A DNA stretch of 64,000 nucleotides from Sodaliphilus pleomorphus (GCF_009676955.1 NZ_CP045696.1:248001-312000), one strand, 5' to 3'. Shown: positions 7,888 to 18,268, numbered from the stretch's first letter. Notes: a model not told the origin generated them from the sequence alone. Program-made: numbers and translations.

Positions 7888-9860
7888 TTTATAATACTCT
7901 CGGTCATGCTTGTGCCATAGAGATGCACCAGCTCTACACAACGGTTCACCAGTCCACCCCAGTTGCTCACACGCTTCAGGTCTATGTCCATCTGAATGCC
8001 GTCGTAGGCAGGTGTGTTGCTGTTAAGCTCGTCGCCCTTGCCCAGGCTCGTCAACAAGTAGGCGCCCAGGTCAAATCCCATGAGTCCCATACAGGGAGTG
8101 GTGCTGATCATCTTGGTGCCAAACTTGCGGATGAACTGATTCTCGATGCGGCGGGCCCTGTTTTCGTTAGCAATGAAAAAGCGAGAAAACAGGTAGGTGT
8201 CAATCGTCTGAAACGTCGACTTGTATTCTTTAAGATAATTGAAGTATTGGGGGAAACCCAGCATCGAGACTTCGCAATCGAAGCGTTTCAATTTCACCTG
8301 TTTCACAGCAGGTGCAATTTTGGCCAAGAAGCTCTTGCTGCCCGAGGTGGGAATGAAGAGATAGCTGCTGCCAGGATCAAGATAGTTGCTCAGCGTGGCA
8401 TAGTCGAGCATGTTGACCACCGACACCACTTGGCAGTGCTTGCGACTATCGGTGATGTGCTCCTTGATATTGGTGTAGATATCTTTGTCTTCGGTGTTAG
8501 TGGGGTCGTCAAGAAAAATCACGTTATAGTCCTTAAACTTGGCATCGATCCAGTCGTTTACAGCAGCAGTCATGTAGGTGGTGGGGCTGTTTACCTGGAG
8601 CACGCGAGGATTGTCGGTGTAGTCGTCGTTTTTAGGCGAGAAGCAATTCACGATTGTCACTCCGTGTTTTTTCCCGAACTCGTTGCACCGCTGCAGCTGC
8701 TTGGGCTCGCCGGGAGCGATGAGGATGTCCATATTCTTCATCTTGTCGAGTGCCAGGAGGCTATCGGTGACATTGAGGTTGTGTTGCGTGTCGAGCACGT
8801 CAACATTCACCTTCTTCCCCACCCTGTTGCCCAAGCTGTCGACGGCCAGCAAGAAGCCCTTGTAGAAGTCGACATAGAGGTCGGCCTGACGGGGTCTTTC
8901 GCTCTTCTGCAACTGGAAGGGCAAGACAATGGCAATGTTGATGTCGCCGTCGCTCTTCAATTTGTGCACATTCTTGTAGACTTGCCCCATTTTACTGGCG
9001 TAGGTTTGTTCCAGCTCCTGCACTGTCGCCTTGCTGGAATTGACGCGGGCAATCTCGGTTCCTTTACAGGGTATATAGATCACTTTGCCTTTCTTCAGCC
9101 GTTTCTGGCCAGGGTTGGCTGCCATCAATTCGTCGACTGGCACCTTGTAGGCTGTCGACAGCGACCGATAGGTATCGCCATCCTTGACAGTATGGGTGTA
9201 GAACTGCTTGATGTTCTTTTTGAGTTCAATCTTATGCGAGGAGTTGGGCTTGATTTTTATCACGTCGCCCACGATGAAATTGTTGGGATAAATGCCAGGG
9301 TTGAGTTCAAGCAATGTTTCGATGGTAGTGTTGAATTGTTTCGACACGCTGTACATGGACTCACCTGGCTGAATGGTGTGATAGACAATGCCTGCATCGC
9401 CAGCGCGAGTGCCCGCCTGCGGGATGATGAGCACATCGCCCTCGCCCACACCACTGTTTGAACTGGGGTTGGCAGCCACAAGGTCGTCGACGCTCACATC
9501 GTAGAGCTTGGCTATGCCATAGAGCGTTTCGCTTTTCTTCACAATGTGTTTCACCACTTCGGGAGCGACTGCTACGTTCTGGCTGGCAATGGAAACGTCA
9601 GCCTTATAGGCCTCGACAGGGAAAAAAAGCAGTTGTTTTTTGGTCACTCCCTGTGCGGCCGATGGATTGAACTTGATGATATCTTGAGCCGAGACGCCTA
9701 TTTTTTTTGCAATGCCATCGACCGTCTCATTTCCTCCCACCTTATAGTAATAATAGGATTCTCCTGCTATTTTCTTTACGGGGAGCTTGAGCCCGGCCGC
9801 GGTCGACACGACTGCGGCGAGACAGAGCATGACAAGAAGAAAAAAATGTCGTATATTCAT
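7884..9860 (-). CDS. LysM-repeat protein with periplasmic-binding (PBP1-like) domain
   Basis: This 658-residue exported protein begins with a signal peptide (residues 1-23). Four LysM-like repeats follow, each with a Y/H-V, G-E/D-T-x-x-x-I/L-A and N-P-x-pattern, at about residues 37-85, 107-155, 160-205 and 225-270. LysM modules bind peptidoglycan. From about residue 310 (INIAIVLPFQL, then YKGFLLAVDSL) the sequence resembles type 1 periplasmic-binding or amino-acid-receptor folds. LysM-PBP1 proteins are known in Bacteroidetes but have no settled role; a periplasmic, wall-anchored function is inferred. It overlaps the barrel gene by ATGA. A possible -7 element (TATTTTTG, 9946-9939) lies upstream. 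Confidence 0.8.
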   Translation of the reverse strand: MNIRHFFLLVMLCLAAVVSTAAGLKLPVKKIAGESYYYYKVGGNETVDGIAKKIGVSAQDIIKFNPSAAQGVTKKQLLFFPVEAYKADVSIASQNVAVAPEVVKHIVKKSETLYGIAKLYDVSVDDLVAANPSSNSGVGEGDVLIIPQAGTRAGDAGIVYHTIQPGESMYSVSKQFNTTIETLLELNPGIYPNNFIVGDVIKIKPNSSHKIELKKNIKQFYTHTVKDGDTYRSLSTAYKVPVDELMAANPGQKRLKKGKVIYIPCKGTEIARVNSSKATVQELEQTYASKMGQVYKNVHKLKSDGDINIAIVLPFQLQKSERPRQADLYVDFYKGFLLAVDSLGNRVGKKVNVDVLDTQHNLNVTDSLLALDKMKNMDILIAPGEPKQLQRCNEFGKKHGVTIVNCFSPKNDDYTDNPRVLQVNSPTTYMTAAVNDWIDAKFKDYNVIFLDDPTNTEDKDIYTNIKEHITDSRKHCQVVSVVNMLDYATLSNYLDPGSSYLFIPTSGSKSFLAKIAPAVKQVKLKRFDCEVSMLGFPQYFNYLKEYKSTFQTIDTYLFSRFFIANENRARRIENQFIRKFGTKMISTTPCMGLMGFDLGAYLLTSLGKGDELNSNTPAYDGIQMDIDLKRVSNWGGLVNRCVELVHLYGTSMTESIIK

Positions 9861-9990
9861 AATGGGTTTTGTATATTATTGAGTCCTTATTAATAAAATA
9901 ATTGCATTGCCAAAAACTATCATTGCACTTTAATCATGCAAAAATACAAAGAATAATTTAATATATGAGTGTGTCATGAGCAATAAAGTG

Positions 9991-12144
9991 TCACACAAGA
10001 GGATTCACCACCCGTTCACCCGTCAATTTCGACAGCTCACGACGCATCACGTTCAGTTGTTGTTGCCTTTTAAGCAGTTCCAACTGCTCCTCGGGGCTGG
10101 CCATGCGCAATTTTTCCTGAATCGACGTGAATTCAAGCGACACGATGGCGTTTTTCCAGTTGTAGAGGGCTTCGGGTATCAATGTCAACAGCTTATCGTA
10201 TTCCGACGTGATGGCTGCAAACTGAGTGTGGATTTTGCTCAGCTGGTGTTTCTCGCTCACAAGGTCGAGCGAGACTGCCCTCACGGTCTCATCGGGGTCG
10301 GAGCAAAGACGCTTTTCGAGATACGATTTGCGAAATTGCACGACTTGGGCCTGCAATCGTTGCTCAATCTTTGCTTCGAGTTGGCGTTCCTGGTCTTCGA
10401 TGCTCTCGAGAGTGCCGTCAACCTCGGCCCTAATGTGGCTCACGCCCTCCTCGACAAGGCGCCTGCGCTCTTGTTCGATGTCGGCTTGAAACTGTTGCAG
10501 AGCCGAATAAAATGGCTCAAGGTTGCCAAGCGACGAGGTAAAAATCTTGTCGAAGACGGGATCGGAGAACTTGATATTGTCGACAGTGAGCTCGTTGTTG
10601 ATATACTCCAGCACTGTGGTGGGACGTGAGGTGCCGTCGTCGTAATTGGTTTCACACAAGTAGCACATGCCATACTTGGCAACATACCGTATCACGTCAA
10701 ACTCGTAGCGCCGCAAGTAGGCTGCCGACGTGTTGTCGGACTTCTGGCTTGCATCGCCTGCACTGGGTGAGGGCTGCACTGGCGAGGGCTGCTGCTCACC
10801 GCGCTTGCGCTTTTCGCGCTGCTCCTGCTTCCACTCCTCCTGCCGTCGGCCGAAGATGTCCTTCTGTATTTGACTCAAGATCACATCCTCATCGATGCCC
10901 AGAGTAGTTGAGCACTCCTTGGCATAGACGGCTCTTGTGATTTCGTCGGGAATCACGGCAATCGATTTCACGATGTCGCCTATGGCTGCAGCACGCTTCA
11001 CAGGGTCGTTGTCGCTGTCTTTGAGCAGGACACGGGTTTTAAACCTTATAAAATCGATCTCGTTGTCGGCAATATAGCGCTCGATTTCGCTATGACTGTG
11101 GGCGCGGGCAAAGCTGTCGGGGTCCTCAGGCTCGGGCAGCAGCAGCACCTTGATGTTCAAGCCATTGTGCAACAACATGTCGACACCGCGCAGTGCAGCA
11201 TGCACACCTGCTGCATCGCCGTCGAAGAGCTCGGTCACATTGCGGGTGAAGCGGCGTATCTTGTGGATGTGGCCCTCGGTCAAGGCGGTGCCCGACGATG
11301 CTATCACATTTTTAAAACCGGCCTGGTGCATTTGTATCACGTCGGCATAGCCCTCGACTATGAAACACTTGTCTTGCTTGTTGATGTCGCGCTTGGCCTG
11401 AAAAAGACCGTATAGCTCGTTGCGCTTGTTGTAGATAATCGACTCGGGAGAGTTCACATACTTTGCCGGGTCGTTTTTCAACGTGCGCCCGCCGAAACCT
11501 ATTACCTTGCCGGCGATATTGAAAATGGGGAACATCACTCGCCCGCGAAAGCGGTCGTAGCCTCCACCGCGGTTGTCGTCGATGCACAGGCCGGTATCAA
11601 ACAGCAGTTTCTTGTTATATCCAGCCTTGGTGGCAGCCTTGTACAATGCCGAGCGGTCTTCGGGCGAATATCCCAAGTGAAACTCCCGTATCGACTCGTC
11701 GCTGAAAGCCCGCTCTCTGAAGTAGGACATGCCTATCTCCTGCCCATCGGTCGTGTTGTGAAGCTGGTTTTCAAAAAACTGCATCGCAAACTCGTTGATG
11801 AGCAACATCGACTCCCGCTCGGTTTGTGCTTCCCGCTCCTCGTCGGTGAGCTCTTTTTCGTGAATCTCGATATTGAATTTCCTGGCCAGGTATCTCAAGG
11901 CCTCAGGATAGGTGAGCTGCTCGTGCTCCATGATGAAGTTAACAGCACTACCGCCCTTGCCACAAGCAAAGCACTTGCATATGCCCTTGGCTGGCGACAC
12001 ATAGAACGACGGGTGATTGTCGTTGTGAAACGGGCACAGGCCTATGTAGTTCTGGCCGCGCTTCTTGAGCGTGACAAAATCGGAGACGACATCGACGATG
12101 TCGGCCGCATCAAGTATCTTATCGACTGTTGCTCTATCAATCAT
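9991..12144 (-). CDS. dnaG: DNA primase
   Basis: The 717-residue protein makes RNA primers at the replication fork. The CHC2 zinc-binding domain is intact, with C37, H40, C58 and C61 as ligands. The TOPRIM core is seen in CFIVEGYADVIQ, where E264 is the expected metal ligand, followed by ASSGTALTEGHI. The protein is longer than typical DnaG (about 580-660 residues) because of a charged, proline-rich linker near residues 425-470 and an extended coiled-coil-like C-terminus, the region that normally binds DnaB helicase. It has its own strong promoter and is followed by 130 bp before the LysM gene, so co-transcription with that gene is uncertain. Confidence 0.96.
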   Translation of the reverse strand: MIDRATVDKILDAADIVDVVSDFVTLKKRGQNYIGLCPFHNDNHPSFYVSPAKGICKCFACGKGGSAVNFIMEHEQLTYPEALRYLARKFNIEIHEKELTDEEREAQTERESMLLINEFAMQFFENQLHNTTDGQEIGMSYFRERAFSDESIREFHLGYSPEDRSALYKAATKAGYNKKLLFDTGLCIDDNRGGGYDRFRGRVMFPIFNIAGKVIGFGGRTLKNDPAKYVNSPESIIYNKRNELYGLFQAKRDINKQDKCFIVEGYADVIQMHQAGFKNVIASSGTALTEGHIHKIRRFTRNVTELFDGDAAGVHAALRGVDMLLHNGLNIKVLLLPEPEDPDSFARAHSHSEIERYIADNEIDFIRFKTRVLLKDSDNDPVKRAAAIGDIVKSIAVIPDEITRAVYAKECSTTLGIDEDVILSQIQKDIFGRRQEEWKQEQREKRKRGEQQPSPVQPSPSAGDASQKSDNTSAAYLRRYEFDVIRYVAKYGMCYLCETNYDDGTSRPTTVLEYINNELTVDNIKFSDPVFDKIFTSSLGNLEPFYSALQQFQADIEQERRRLVEEGVSHIRAEVDGTLESIEDQERQLEAKIEQRLQAQVVQFRKSYLEKRLCSDPDETVRAVSLDLVSEKHQLSKIHTQFAAITSEYDKLLTLIPEALYNWKNAIVSLEFTSIQEKLRMASPEEQLELLKRQQQLNVMRRELSKLTGERVVNPLV

Positions 12145-12163
12145 GACTGAATTTTGCCAATAG

Positions 12164-12195
12164 CAAAGTTACTACATTTTATATACACTGGCAAA
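12164..12195 (-). promoter_or_regulatory. dnaG promoter
   Basis: Minus strand: TTTG (12195-12192), 20 bp, TAACTTTG (12171-12164). Both elements and the spacing match the Bacteroidetes sigma-ABfr consensus exactly. The -7 box ends 20 bp before the dnaG ATG, so the leader is very short. Confidence 0.75.
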
Positions 12196-12236
12196 AATTA
12201 ATAATTGCCTCTCTCAATCAATTAAATAGCAATTTG

Positions 12237-12268
12237 TTTGGTCAACTGGGCATTTATTTCTACTTTTA
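12237..12268 (+). promoter_or_regulatory. Candidate promoter of the cysteine desulfidase-like gene
   Basis: TTTG (12237-12240), 20 bp, TACTTTTA (12261-12268). It departs from TAnnTTTG only in the last base and lies 40 bp before the ATG at 12308. Confidence 0.45.
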
Positions 12269-12307
12269 CCTGCTGAAAACAATTTATCTCTAAAACGACT
12301 AACGACT

Positions 12308-13600
12308 ATGTTAAACAAAAGCGAAATGCTTGCATTCTTGCAACGCGACATGGCGCCTGCACTGGGGTGCACCGAGCCTGCTTGTGTAGCCATAGCAGCT
12401 GCAACAGCCATGCAGGCCATAGGCGGCGAGATCAACAAAATCAAGGGTGTGGTCAACTCCAATGTATACAAAAACGGCATGTCGGTCTCGATACCCCACT
12501 TCGAGAGAAAAGGGCTGAACTATGCCTTCGCCATAGGCGCAGTGATAGGCAACCCCGACAAATCGCTTCAAATTCTCGAAGATCTCACTCCCGAGGATGC
12601 ACAAAAAGCAATTGAAATTGTCGCCGATCACAAGGTCGACGTCACAATCGACCGCAGCCAGAGGCGCATCTACGTGCGTTGCGACGTGATTTCGAGCAAC
12701 GGCATAGGCACGGCGGTGATTACCGACGCCCACACCAACGTTGTGCTCGTGCAGCGCAACGGCGAAGACATCATGCGCAACGACACCTCGGTTCCCACCC
12801 AGGAAAACGCCTCGCTCGACAAGCTCACCAAGATGACGATAAAACAAATGCGCGAGCTGGTCGACACCGCTACCGAAGCAGAGCTCGACTTCTTGAGCAC
12901 CGGCATCGACATGAACGAGAAAGTAGCCGACTATGGCATGAACAACGAGGCAGGCATTGGCATTGCTCGCGTGCTCAAGCACGACTGCAGCGCTGTGCTG
13001 GGCGACGGGCTCATGACACGCACCATGCTCAAGGTGTCGAGTGCCATCGAGGCGCGACTCAACGGCTGCCCGCTCTCGGTGATGAGCAGCGCCGGCTCGG
13101 GAAGCAAGGGGGTGGCCATGATTGTACCCATTGTGGAGATGGCCAAAGCCTGCAAGGTGAGTCGCGAGAAGATGCTCAAGGCTGTGGCCCTGGGCGACCT
13201 GCTCAACAGCTACATCAATGCCAAAATAGGCAAACTTGTGGCCATGTGCACCTGCGTGGCAGCTGCCTCGACGGCAGCCAGCGTGTCGATGACATGGCTC
13301 ATGGGCGGTGACGACCAGCAGATGGGCTGGGCCGTGCGCAACATGACAGGCGCCATCTCGGGCATGATATGCGACGGTGGCAAGGTGGGTTGTGCGCTCA
13401 AGCAGGCCTCGGCCACCGCAGCTGCGTTTCTGTGCGCTCGCATGGCCATCAACAACGTGCGGCTGCGCCCCACCGACGGCATATGCGACGTTACCCCCGA
13501 GCAGTGCATCGACAACATTGCCAAGGTGGGCACCCCTGGCATGACACTTGCCGACGATGTGATTCTCGACATCATGCTCGGCAAGAGCGCTGCGTATTGA
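12308..13600 (+). CDS. cyuA: L-cysteine desulfidase / serine dehydratase alpha-like protein (UPF0597)
   Basis: The 430-residue protein belongs to the UPF0597/CyuA (YhaM) family, related to archaeal L-cysteine desulfidase and to the alpha subunit of iron-sulfur L-serine dehydratase. Seen motifs are ALGCTEPAC (C21), SSAGSGSKG, MCTCVAAASTAAS and GMICDGGKVGC, the conserved cysteines expected to hold a [4Fe-4S] cluster. The family breaks down cysteine to pyruvate, ammonia and sulfide in anaerobes; a serine substrate cannot be excluded. It stands alone, divergent from dnaG; the next gene is a small membrane protein 110 bp downstream. Base composition is more GC-rich than its neighbours, and the antisense strand is open over the full length as a result. 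Confidence 0.82.
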   Translation: MLNKSEMLAFLQRDMAPALGCTEPACVAIAAATAMQAIGGEINKIKGVVNSNVYKNGMSVSIPHFERKGLNYAFAIGAVIGNPDKSLQILEDLTPEDAQKAIEIVADHKVDVTIDRSQRRIYVRCDVISSNGIGTAVITDAHTNVVLVQRNGEDIMRNDTSVPTQENASLDKLTKMTIKQMRELVDTATEAELDFLSTGIDMNEKVADYGMNNEAGIGIARVLKHDCSAVLGDGLMTRTMLKVSSAIEARLNGCPLSVMSSAGSGSKGVAMIVPIVEMAKACKVSREKMLKAVALGDLLNSYINAKIGKLVAMCTCVAAASTAASVSMTWLMGGDDQQMGWAVRNMTGAISGMICDGGKVGCALKQASATAAAFLCARMAINNVRLRPTDGICDVTPEQCIDNIAKVGTPGMTLADDVILDIMLGKSAAY

Positions 13601-13710
13601 CAACTGGCTGCTCCCGGCACATCGGCAAAAAAGTGGTCCCCTCCTGGCTTTTAATGAACATGTCTAAAGCGTAGACTACTGGAAGAGAGCAACCCCAAGC
13701 CCCAAACAAA

Positions 13711-14115
13711 ATGAGCATAGCAGACACAGTCTTTGACATCTACCAATATGTGGTGATACCAATAGTCGCTGCCGGCATATTGTATGCAATATATTGTTTT
13801 GGAAAGACGATTTCACATCGCTACAACGTAGCCAAATGGTATTTTTGGACGGTCTACTTACTGGCCGTTCCGGTGATTGCGGCACCAGCTGTGTTTTTTG
13901 GATCCTTATTTATGGATCATGTTAAACACGACAATTATGCCATAATTGCCTGGATCATGATAAACACATGGGCAATATGGTTCATTTGGGGGTTTAAGAA
14001 ATCGATGAAGCTTTACAACAAGATGCCTTGCTATCTGTCAATTTCACCCTCGATCCTGTCATGGGTATTAGCCATACTCGCAATCTATGGAGGACTCTAC
14101 CTGGTGAACTACTGA
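13711..14115 (+). CDS. Small integral membrane protein of unknown function
   Basis: This 134-residue protein is not recognised. Four hydrophobic segments are visible at about residues 12-30, 44-66, 73-92 and 108-130, separated by short charged loops (KTISHRYNVAK; KKSMKLYNK). There is no signal peptide cleavage site or lipobox, so an inner-membrane location is likely. Its AT-richer composition differs from the GC-rich gene before it. It is 110 bp from the desulfidase-like gene on the same strand; a shared transcript is possible but unproven. The convergent hairpin at 14149-14175 follows. Confidence 0.6.
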   Translation: MSIADTVFDIYQYVVIPIVAAGILYAIYCFGKTISHRYNVAKWYFWTVYLLAVPVIAAPAVFFGSLFMDHVKHDNYAIIAWIMINTWAIWFIWGFKKSMKLYNKMPCYLSISPSILSWVLAILAIYGGLYLVNY

Positions 14116-14148
14116 AACAGCTCAGCACACAGACGAAACTAAACAACA

Positions 14149-14175
14149 ACTGCGGCCCCTCATCGAGGCCGCAGT
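14149..14175. terminator. Bidirectional hairpin terminator
   Basis: ACTGCGGCC (14149-14157) pairs perfectly with GGCCGCAGT (14167-14175). It sits between the convergent small-membrane-protein and mutB genes. T-tracts are weak on both sides (TATATTTAG; GTTGTTGTTT on the minus strand). Confidence 0.65.
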
Positions 14176-14205
14176 CGCTATATTTAGATAGATGTGTTGC
14201 TCAAT

Positions 14206-16344
14206 TTACTTGTCGAGCAGGATGTGCATCACTTGCTCGGCACTCTTCATCACGTTGGTGCCAGGACCGAAGATGGCAGCTACGCCAGCCTTGTAGAGGA
14301 AGTCGTAGTCCTGCACAGGAATCACACCGCCGGCGGTGACGACAATGTCGTCGCGACCCAGCTTCTTGAGCTCGGCAATCACGGCAGGAATCAGGGTCTT
14401 GTGACCGGCTGCGAGCGACGAAACGCCCATCACGTCGACATCGTTTTCGACTGCTTCCTTGGCTGCCTCCTCGGGAGTCTGGAACAACGGACCCATATCG
14501 ACATCGAAGCCGCAATCGGCATAACCGGTAGCCACCACTTTGGCACCACGGTCGTGACCGTCCTGGCCCATCTTGGCAATCATGATGCGAGGCTGACGTC
14601 CCTCCTTCTTGGCAAACTCACTTGTGAGCTCACGAGCTTTCTTGAGCTCGTCACTGTCTTTAATTTCTCCTGAATACACGCCTGAGAACATTTGAACTTT
14701 AGCTTTATAACGGCCCACGACTTTCTCGCAAGCATCTGAAATCTCACCCAGCGAAGCACGGTCCTTGGCAGCTTGAACTGCACACTCGAGCAGGTTGCCC
14801 TTGCCCGTCTTCACACACTCGGTGAGCGCATCGAGGTCGCGCTTCACGGCATCGTTGTCGCGAGTCTTGTAGAGCTCTTGCAGACGTGCCACCTGCGAGT
14901 TGCGCACCTCGGTATTGTCGATTTCAAGAATATCGATAGGAGCTTCTTTCTCGAGCTGATACTTGTTGACGCCGATGATGGTCTGGCGACCCGAGTCGAT
15001 GCGGGCCTGCGTGCGGGCAGCGGCCTGCTCGATACGCATCTTGGGCACACCAGTCTCGATAGCCTTGGCCATGCCGCCCAGCTTCTCGATTTCGGTGATG
15101 TGCTCCCATGCCTTGTGCACGAGATCGTCGGTCAATTTTTCAACATAGAAGCTGCCTGCCCAGGGATCGATAACCTTGGTGATATAGGTTTCCTGTTGCA
15201 GGTAGATTTGCGTGTTGCGGGCAATACGAGCCGAGAAGTCGGTGGGAAGTGCAATTGCCTCGTCGAGAGCATTGGTGTGCATCGACTGGGTGTGACCCAG
15301 AGCTGCTGCCATGGCCTCAATACAAGTGCGGCCCACGTTGTTGTAGGGGTCCTGTGCAGTGAGCGACCAGCCCGAAGTCTGGCTGTGGGTGCGCAGCGAC
15401 ATCGATTTGGGATTCTCGGCGCCGAAGCTCTTCACAATCTTAGCCCACAGCAGGCGGCCTGCACGCATCTTGGCAATCTCGGTGAAGAAGTTCATCGAAA
15501 TGCCCCAGAAGAACGACAGGCGGGGAGCAAATGCATCGACATTGAGGCCGGCATTCACGCCCGTGCGAATGTATTCCATACCGTCGGCCAGCGTGTAGGC
15601 CAGCTCGATGTCGGCAGTAGCACCAGCCTCCTGGATGTGATAACCCGATATAGAGATGCTGTTGAACTTGGGCATGTGCTGCGAGGTGAACTCAAAGATG
15701 CTGGCAATGATCTCCATTGAGAACTTGGGAGGATAAATATAGGTGTTGCGCACCATGAACTCCTTCAAGATATCGTTTTGGATTGTACCAGCCATCACAT
15801 CGAGCGATGCGCCCTGCTCCAGACCAGCCACAATGTAGAAAGCCATGATGGGGAGCACAGCGCCGTTCATGGTCATCGACACCGACATCTTGTTCAACGG
15901 AATACCGTCGAAGAGCACCTTCATGTCCTCGACCGAGCAAATCGACACACCTGCCTTGCCCACATCGCCCACCACACGTGGGTTGTCGGCATTGTAGCCG
16001 CGGTGAGTGGGAAGGTCAAAGGCTACCGACAAGCCTTTCTGGCCCGATGCCAGGTTGCGACGGTAGAAGGCATTGGACTCGGCAGCAGTCGAGAAGCCGG
16101 CATACTGGCGCACCGTCCAGGGGCGGAACGGGTACATGAGTGAATAGGGACCGCCCAGGAATGGTGGGATACCTGCCTTGAAATGCAGATGCTCCAGGCC
16201 CTGGAGGTCGTCTTTAGTATATACAGGCTTAATCTTGAGCAACTCGGCGTTGGTCCAAGGTTCGGCCATGTTCAGTGGCTTGTGTTCAACATTAAAGCCA
16301 TCTTTTGTAATATCTATATTTTTAAAATTTGGTCTCATTGTCAA
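14206..16344 (-). CDS. mutB: Methylmalonyl-CoA mutase, large (catalytic) subunit
   Basis: The 712-residue subunit interconverts succinyl-CoA and methylmalonyl-CoA with adenosylcobalamin, the step that leads to propionate in Bacteroidales. The N-terminal TIM barrel shows [16 protein letters not shown] and the [14 protein letters not shown] segment. The C-terminal cobalamin-binding domain carries the DxHxxG motif DGHDRG, with H597 as the lower cobalt ligand, and the SSLAAGH segment. The length is normal. The start is 3 bp after the mutA stop codon, so the two subunits are co-translated from one mRNA. Confidence 0.97.
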   Translation of the reverse strand: MTMRPNFKNIDITKDGFNVEHKPLNMAEPWTNAELLKIKPVYTKDDLQGLEHLHFKAGIPPFLGGPYSLMYPFRPWTVRQYAGFSTAAESNAFYRRNLASGQKGLSVAFDLPTHRGYNADNPRVVGDVGKAGVSICSVEDMKVLFDGIPLNKMSVSMTMNGAVLPIMAFYIVAGLEQGASLDVMAGTIQNDILKEFMVRNTYIYPPKFSMEIIASIFEFTSQHMPKFNSISISGYHIQEAGATADIELAYTLADGMEYIRTGVNAGLNVDAFAPRLSFFWGISMNFFTEIAKMRAGRLLWAKIVKSFGAENPKSMSLRTHSQTSGWSLTAQDPYNNVGRTCIEAMAAALGHTQSMHTNALDEAIALPTDFSARIARNTQIYLQQETYITKVIDPWAGSFYVEKLTDDLVHKAWEHITEIEKLGGMAKAIETGVPKMRIEQAAARTQARIDSGRQTIIGVNKYQLEKEAPIDILEIDNTEVRNSQVARLQELYKTRDNDAVKRDLDALTECVKTGKGNLLECAVQAAKDRASLGEISDACEKVVGRYKAKVQMFSGVYSGEIKDSDELKKARELTSEFAKKEGRQPRIMIAKMGQDGHDRGAKVVATGYADCGFDVDMGPLFQTPEEAAKEAVENDVDVMGVSSLAAGHKTLIPAVIAELKKLGRDDIVVTAGGVIPVQDYDFLYKAGVAAIFGPGTNVMKSAEQVMHILLDK

Positions 16345-16347
16345 TGA

Positions 16348-18183
16348 TTATTTTAAAAGTTTAGCGTTGAAAGCCTTTAATGTTTCAAGCACATTGGTGC
16401 GCACGTTGATGAAATTGGTCACACCCATTGCCTTGAACTCGTCGGTCTCGGGACCGGCAAGCACAAACTCGGCACGGCCGTTGAGCGCCTTGAGTGCAGC
16501 GGGGATGAGCTCGGGATACTCGGCATCGCTCGAGCAAAGCACGATGATGTCGGCACCAGCCTTCACGCCAGCCTCGACACCTTCCTCAACAGTCTTGAAA
16601 CCGTTGTTGTTGACGAGCTTGTAGCCTGCGCAACCGAAGAAGTTGTCGCTGAACTGGGCGCGGGCCAACCGCATGGCCAGGTTGCCAATGGTGAGCATGA
16701 ACACAACAGGAGTCTTCTCGCTGGCCTCGGTGTGCTGGCGCAGGGTCTCAAAGCCACTGGCAAGACGCTTGGTGTTGAGCACGGGAGCGTCGGGATTGGC
16801 CTCGCCACAGCCACAGCTGCAAGCAGCATGGATGTCGCGATGGTCGCCACTCTTCTCGGTGAAGTTGGGGAACTGGTTGGTACCCAGCAGCTGCTCTTTG
16901 CGCTTAGCCACCTTGTCGAAACGAGTGTTGGCGCTGGCATTCACAGCCTTGGTCACGTCGAAGCTCTCGGCTGCAGCCTTAAAGCCGCCCTTGTCTTCTA
17001 CCTCGAGGAAGAGCTTCCATCCTGCCTGGGCAATAAACTGAGTGAGCTCCTCAACATAGTAGCTGCCGCCTGCCGGGTCGACCACCTTGTCGAGGTGAGA
17101 CTCCTCCTTGAGCAGCAATTGCTGGTTGCGAGCAATGCGAAGGCTGAAGTCGGTGGGCTCCTCATAAGGCGTGTTGAACGGAGTGACCGTGATCTCGTCG
17201 ACCGAAGCCAGTGCAGCCGACATCGATTGCGTCTGGCTGCGCAGCATGTTCACATAGGGGTCAAACAGCGTCTGGTTGAAGCGCGATGTAGCTGCGCTCA
17301 CAACCATTTTGCACGATTCGTCCTTGGCACCGTACTGCTTCACGATTTGGGCCCAAAGCATGCGTGCTGCACGGAACTTGGCCAGCTCCATGAAGTAGAC
17401 GGTGGAAATGTTCATGTTGAACTTGATGCGGCTTGCCACCTCATCGGCACTGAAGCCGGCGTCGGTGAGCTCGGCCAGGTATTCGTTGCCCCATGCCAAG
17501 GCATAACCAAGCTCTTGATAAATGAAGGCACCTGCATTGGCCAGCATGACCGAGTCGACACCCAGCACGCGCAGGCCGGCAACCGGTGCTGCGATCTTGA
17601 GCAACTGTGCAGCAGTCTCCTGGACACCTGCTTCAAATTTCTTGCCTTTCTTGAACACAGGCTTGAACGGGTTGAAGTCGATGCTGCCCACAAACTTGTC
17701 GGCAGTGCCTTTTTTCTGCAGATAGTCGACAAGAGCTGTGGCAAGCTCCACTGCCTTGCTTGGGCAGATGCTGAAATTGATCTCTACAGCATCGGTGTGA
17801 ATACCGTCGAGAAGCACATTCAGGTCAACAACGTTGTGATGCAGATTGAAACCCAGTGCGGTGACGCCCTTGTTGAGGATGTCGAGCACTTGCTTGTTGG
17901 TCTCGGCCACGTCCTTCACATCAAAGTCTTGACGCACCTGCCAGGTGTTGTTGGTACGGGTGCCACGCACATAGGGGAACTCGCCAGGAAGTGAATCGAT
18001 TGTTTTGAAGTCCTTGATGTCTTCGTCAAAATACAGAGGATTGACATTAAAGCCTTCATTAGTCCGCCAGATCATTTTCTTGTCGAAATCGGCACCCTTG
18101 AGGTCGATTTCAGCTTTGGCTCTCCAAGTCTTGAAGTCTACCGGAGAAAATGCTTCGAACAGTTTTTCTCTTTTTTCTGCCAT
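16348..18183 (-). CDS. mutA: Methylmalonyl-CoA mutase, small subunit
   Basis: The 611-residue partner of MutB has the same barrel-plus-flavodoxin-like layout. The C-terminal domain lacks the DxHxxG cobalamin motif, as expected for the non-catalytic subunit. Barrel motifs such as VVDPAGGSYYVEELT (about 350-365) are kept. It is the first gene of the mutAB operon. A consensus -7 element (TACCTTTG) sits about 85 bp upstream of the ATG. No accessory gene (meaB/argK, epimerase) is adjacent in this window. Confidence 0.95.
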   Translation of the reverse strand: MAEKREKLFEAFSPVDFKTWRAKAEIDLKGADFDKKMIWRTNEGFNVNPLYFDEDIKDFKTIDSLPGEFPYVRGTRTNNTWQVRQDFDVKDVAETNKQVLDILNKGVTALGFNLHHNVVDLNVLLDGIHTDAVEINFSICPSKAVELATALVDYLQKKGTADKFVGSIDFNPFKPVFKKGKKFEAGVQETAAQLLKIAAPVAGLRVLGVDSVMLANAGAFIYQELGYALAWGNEYLAELTDAGFSADEVASRIKFNMNISTVYFMELAKFRAARMLWAQIVKQYGAKDESCKMVVSAATSRFNQTLFDPYVNMLRSQTQSMSAALASVDEITVTPFNTPYEEPTDFSLRIARNQQLLLKEESHLDKVVDPAGGSYYVEELTQFIAQAGWKLFLEVEDKGGFKAAAESFDVTKAVNASANTRFDKVAKRKEQLLGTNQFPNFTEKSGDHRDIHAACSCGCGEANPDAPVLNTKRLASGFETLRQHTEASEKTPVVFMLTIGNLAMRLARAQFSDNFFGCAGYKLVNNNGFKTVEEGVEAGVKAGADIIVLCSSDAEYPELIPAALKALNGRAEFVLAGPETDEFKAMGVTNFINVRTNVLETLKAFNAKLLK

Positions 18184-18268
18184 AACTTTAATTAAAATTA
18201 TATAGTAACTTTATTGTAGTTCGTGTAGTGGTATGAGGCCACAAAATATAGTTGTTTCTTCAATACAG

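Noticed and set aside
12311..13603. A 430-codon open frame antisense to the whole cysteine desulfidase-like gene
   Set aside because: The plus-strand product has clear family motifs. The antisense product is rich in His, Ala and Val without motifs and arises from the GC-rich codon bias of the real gene.
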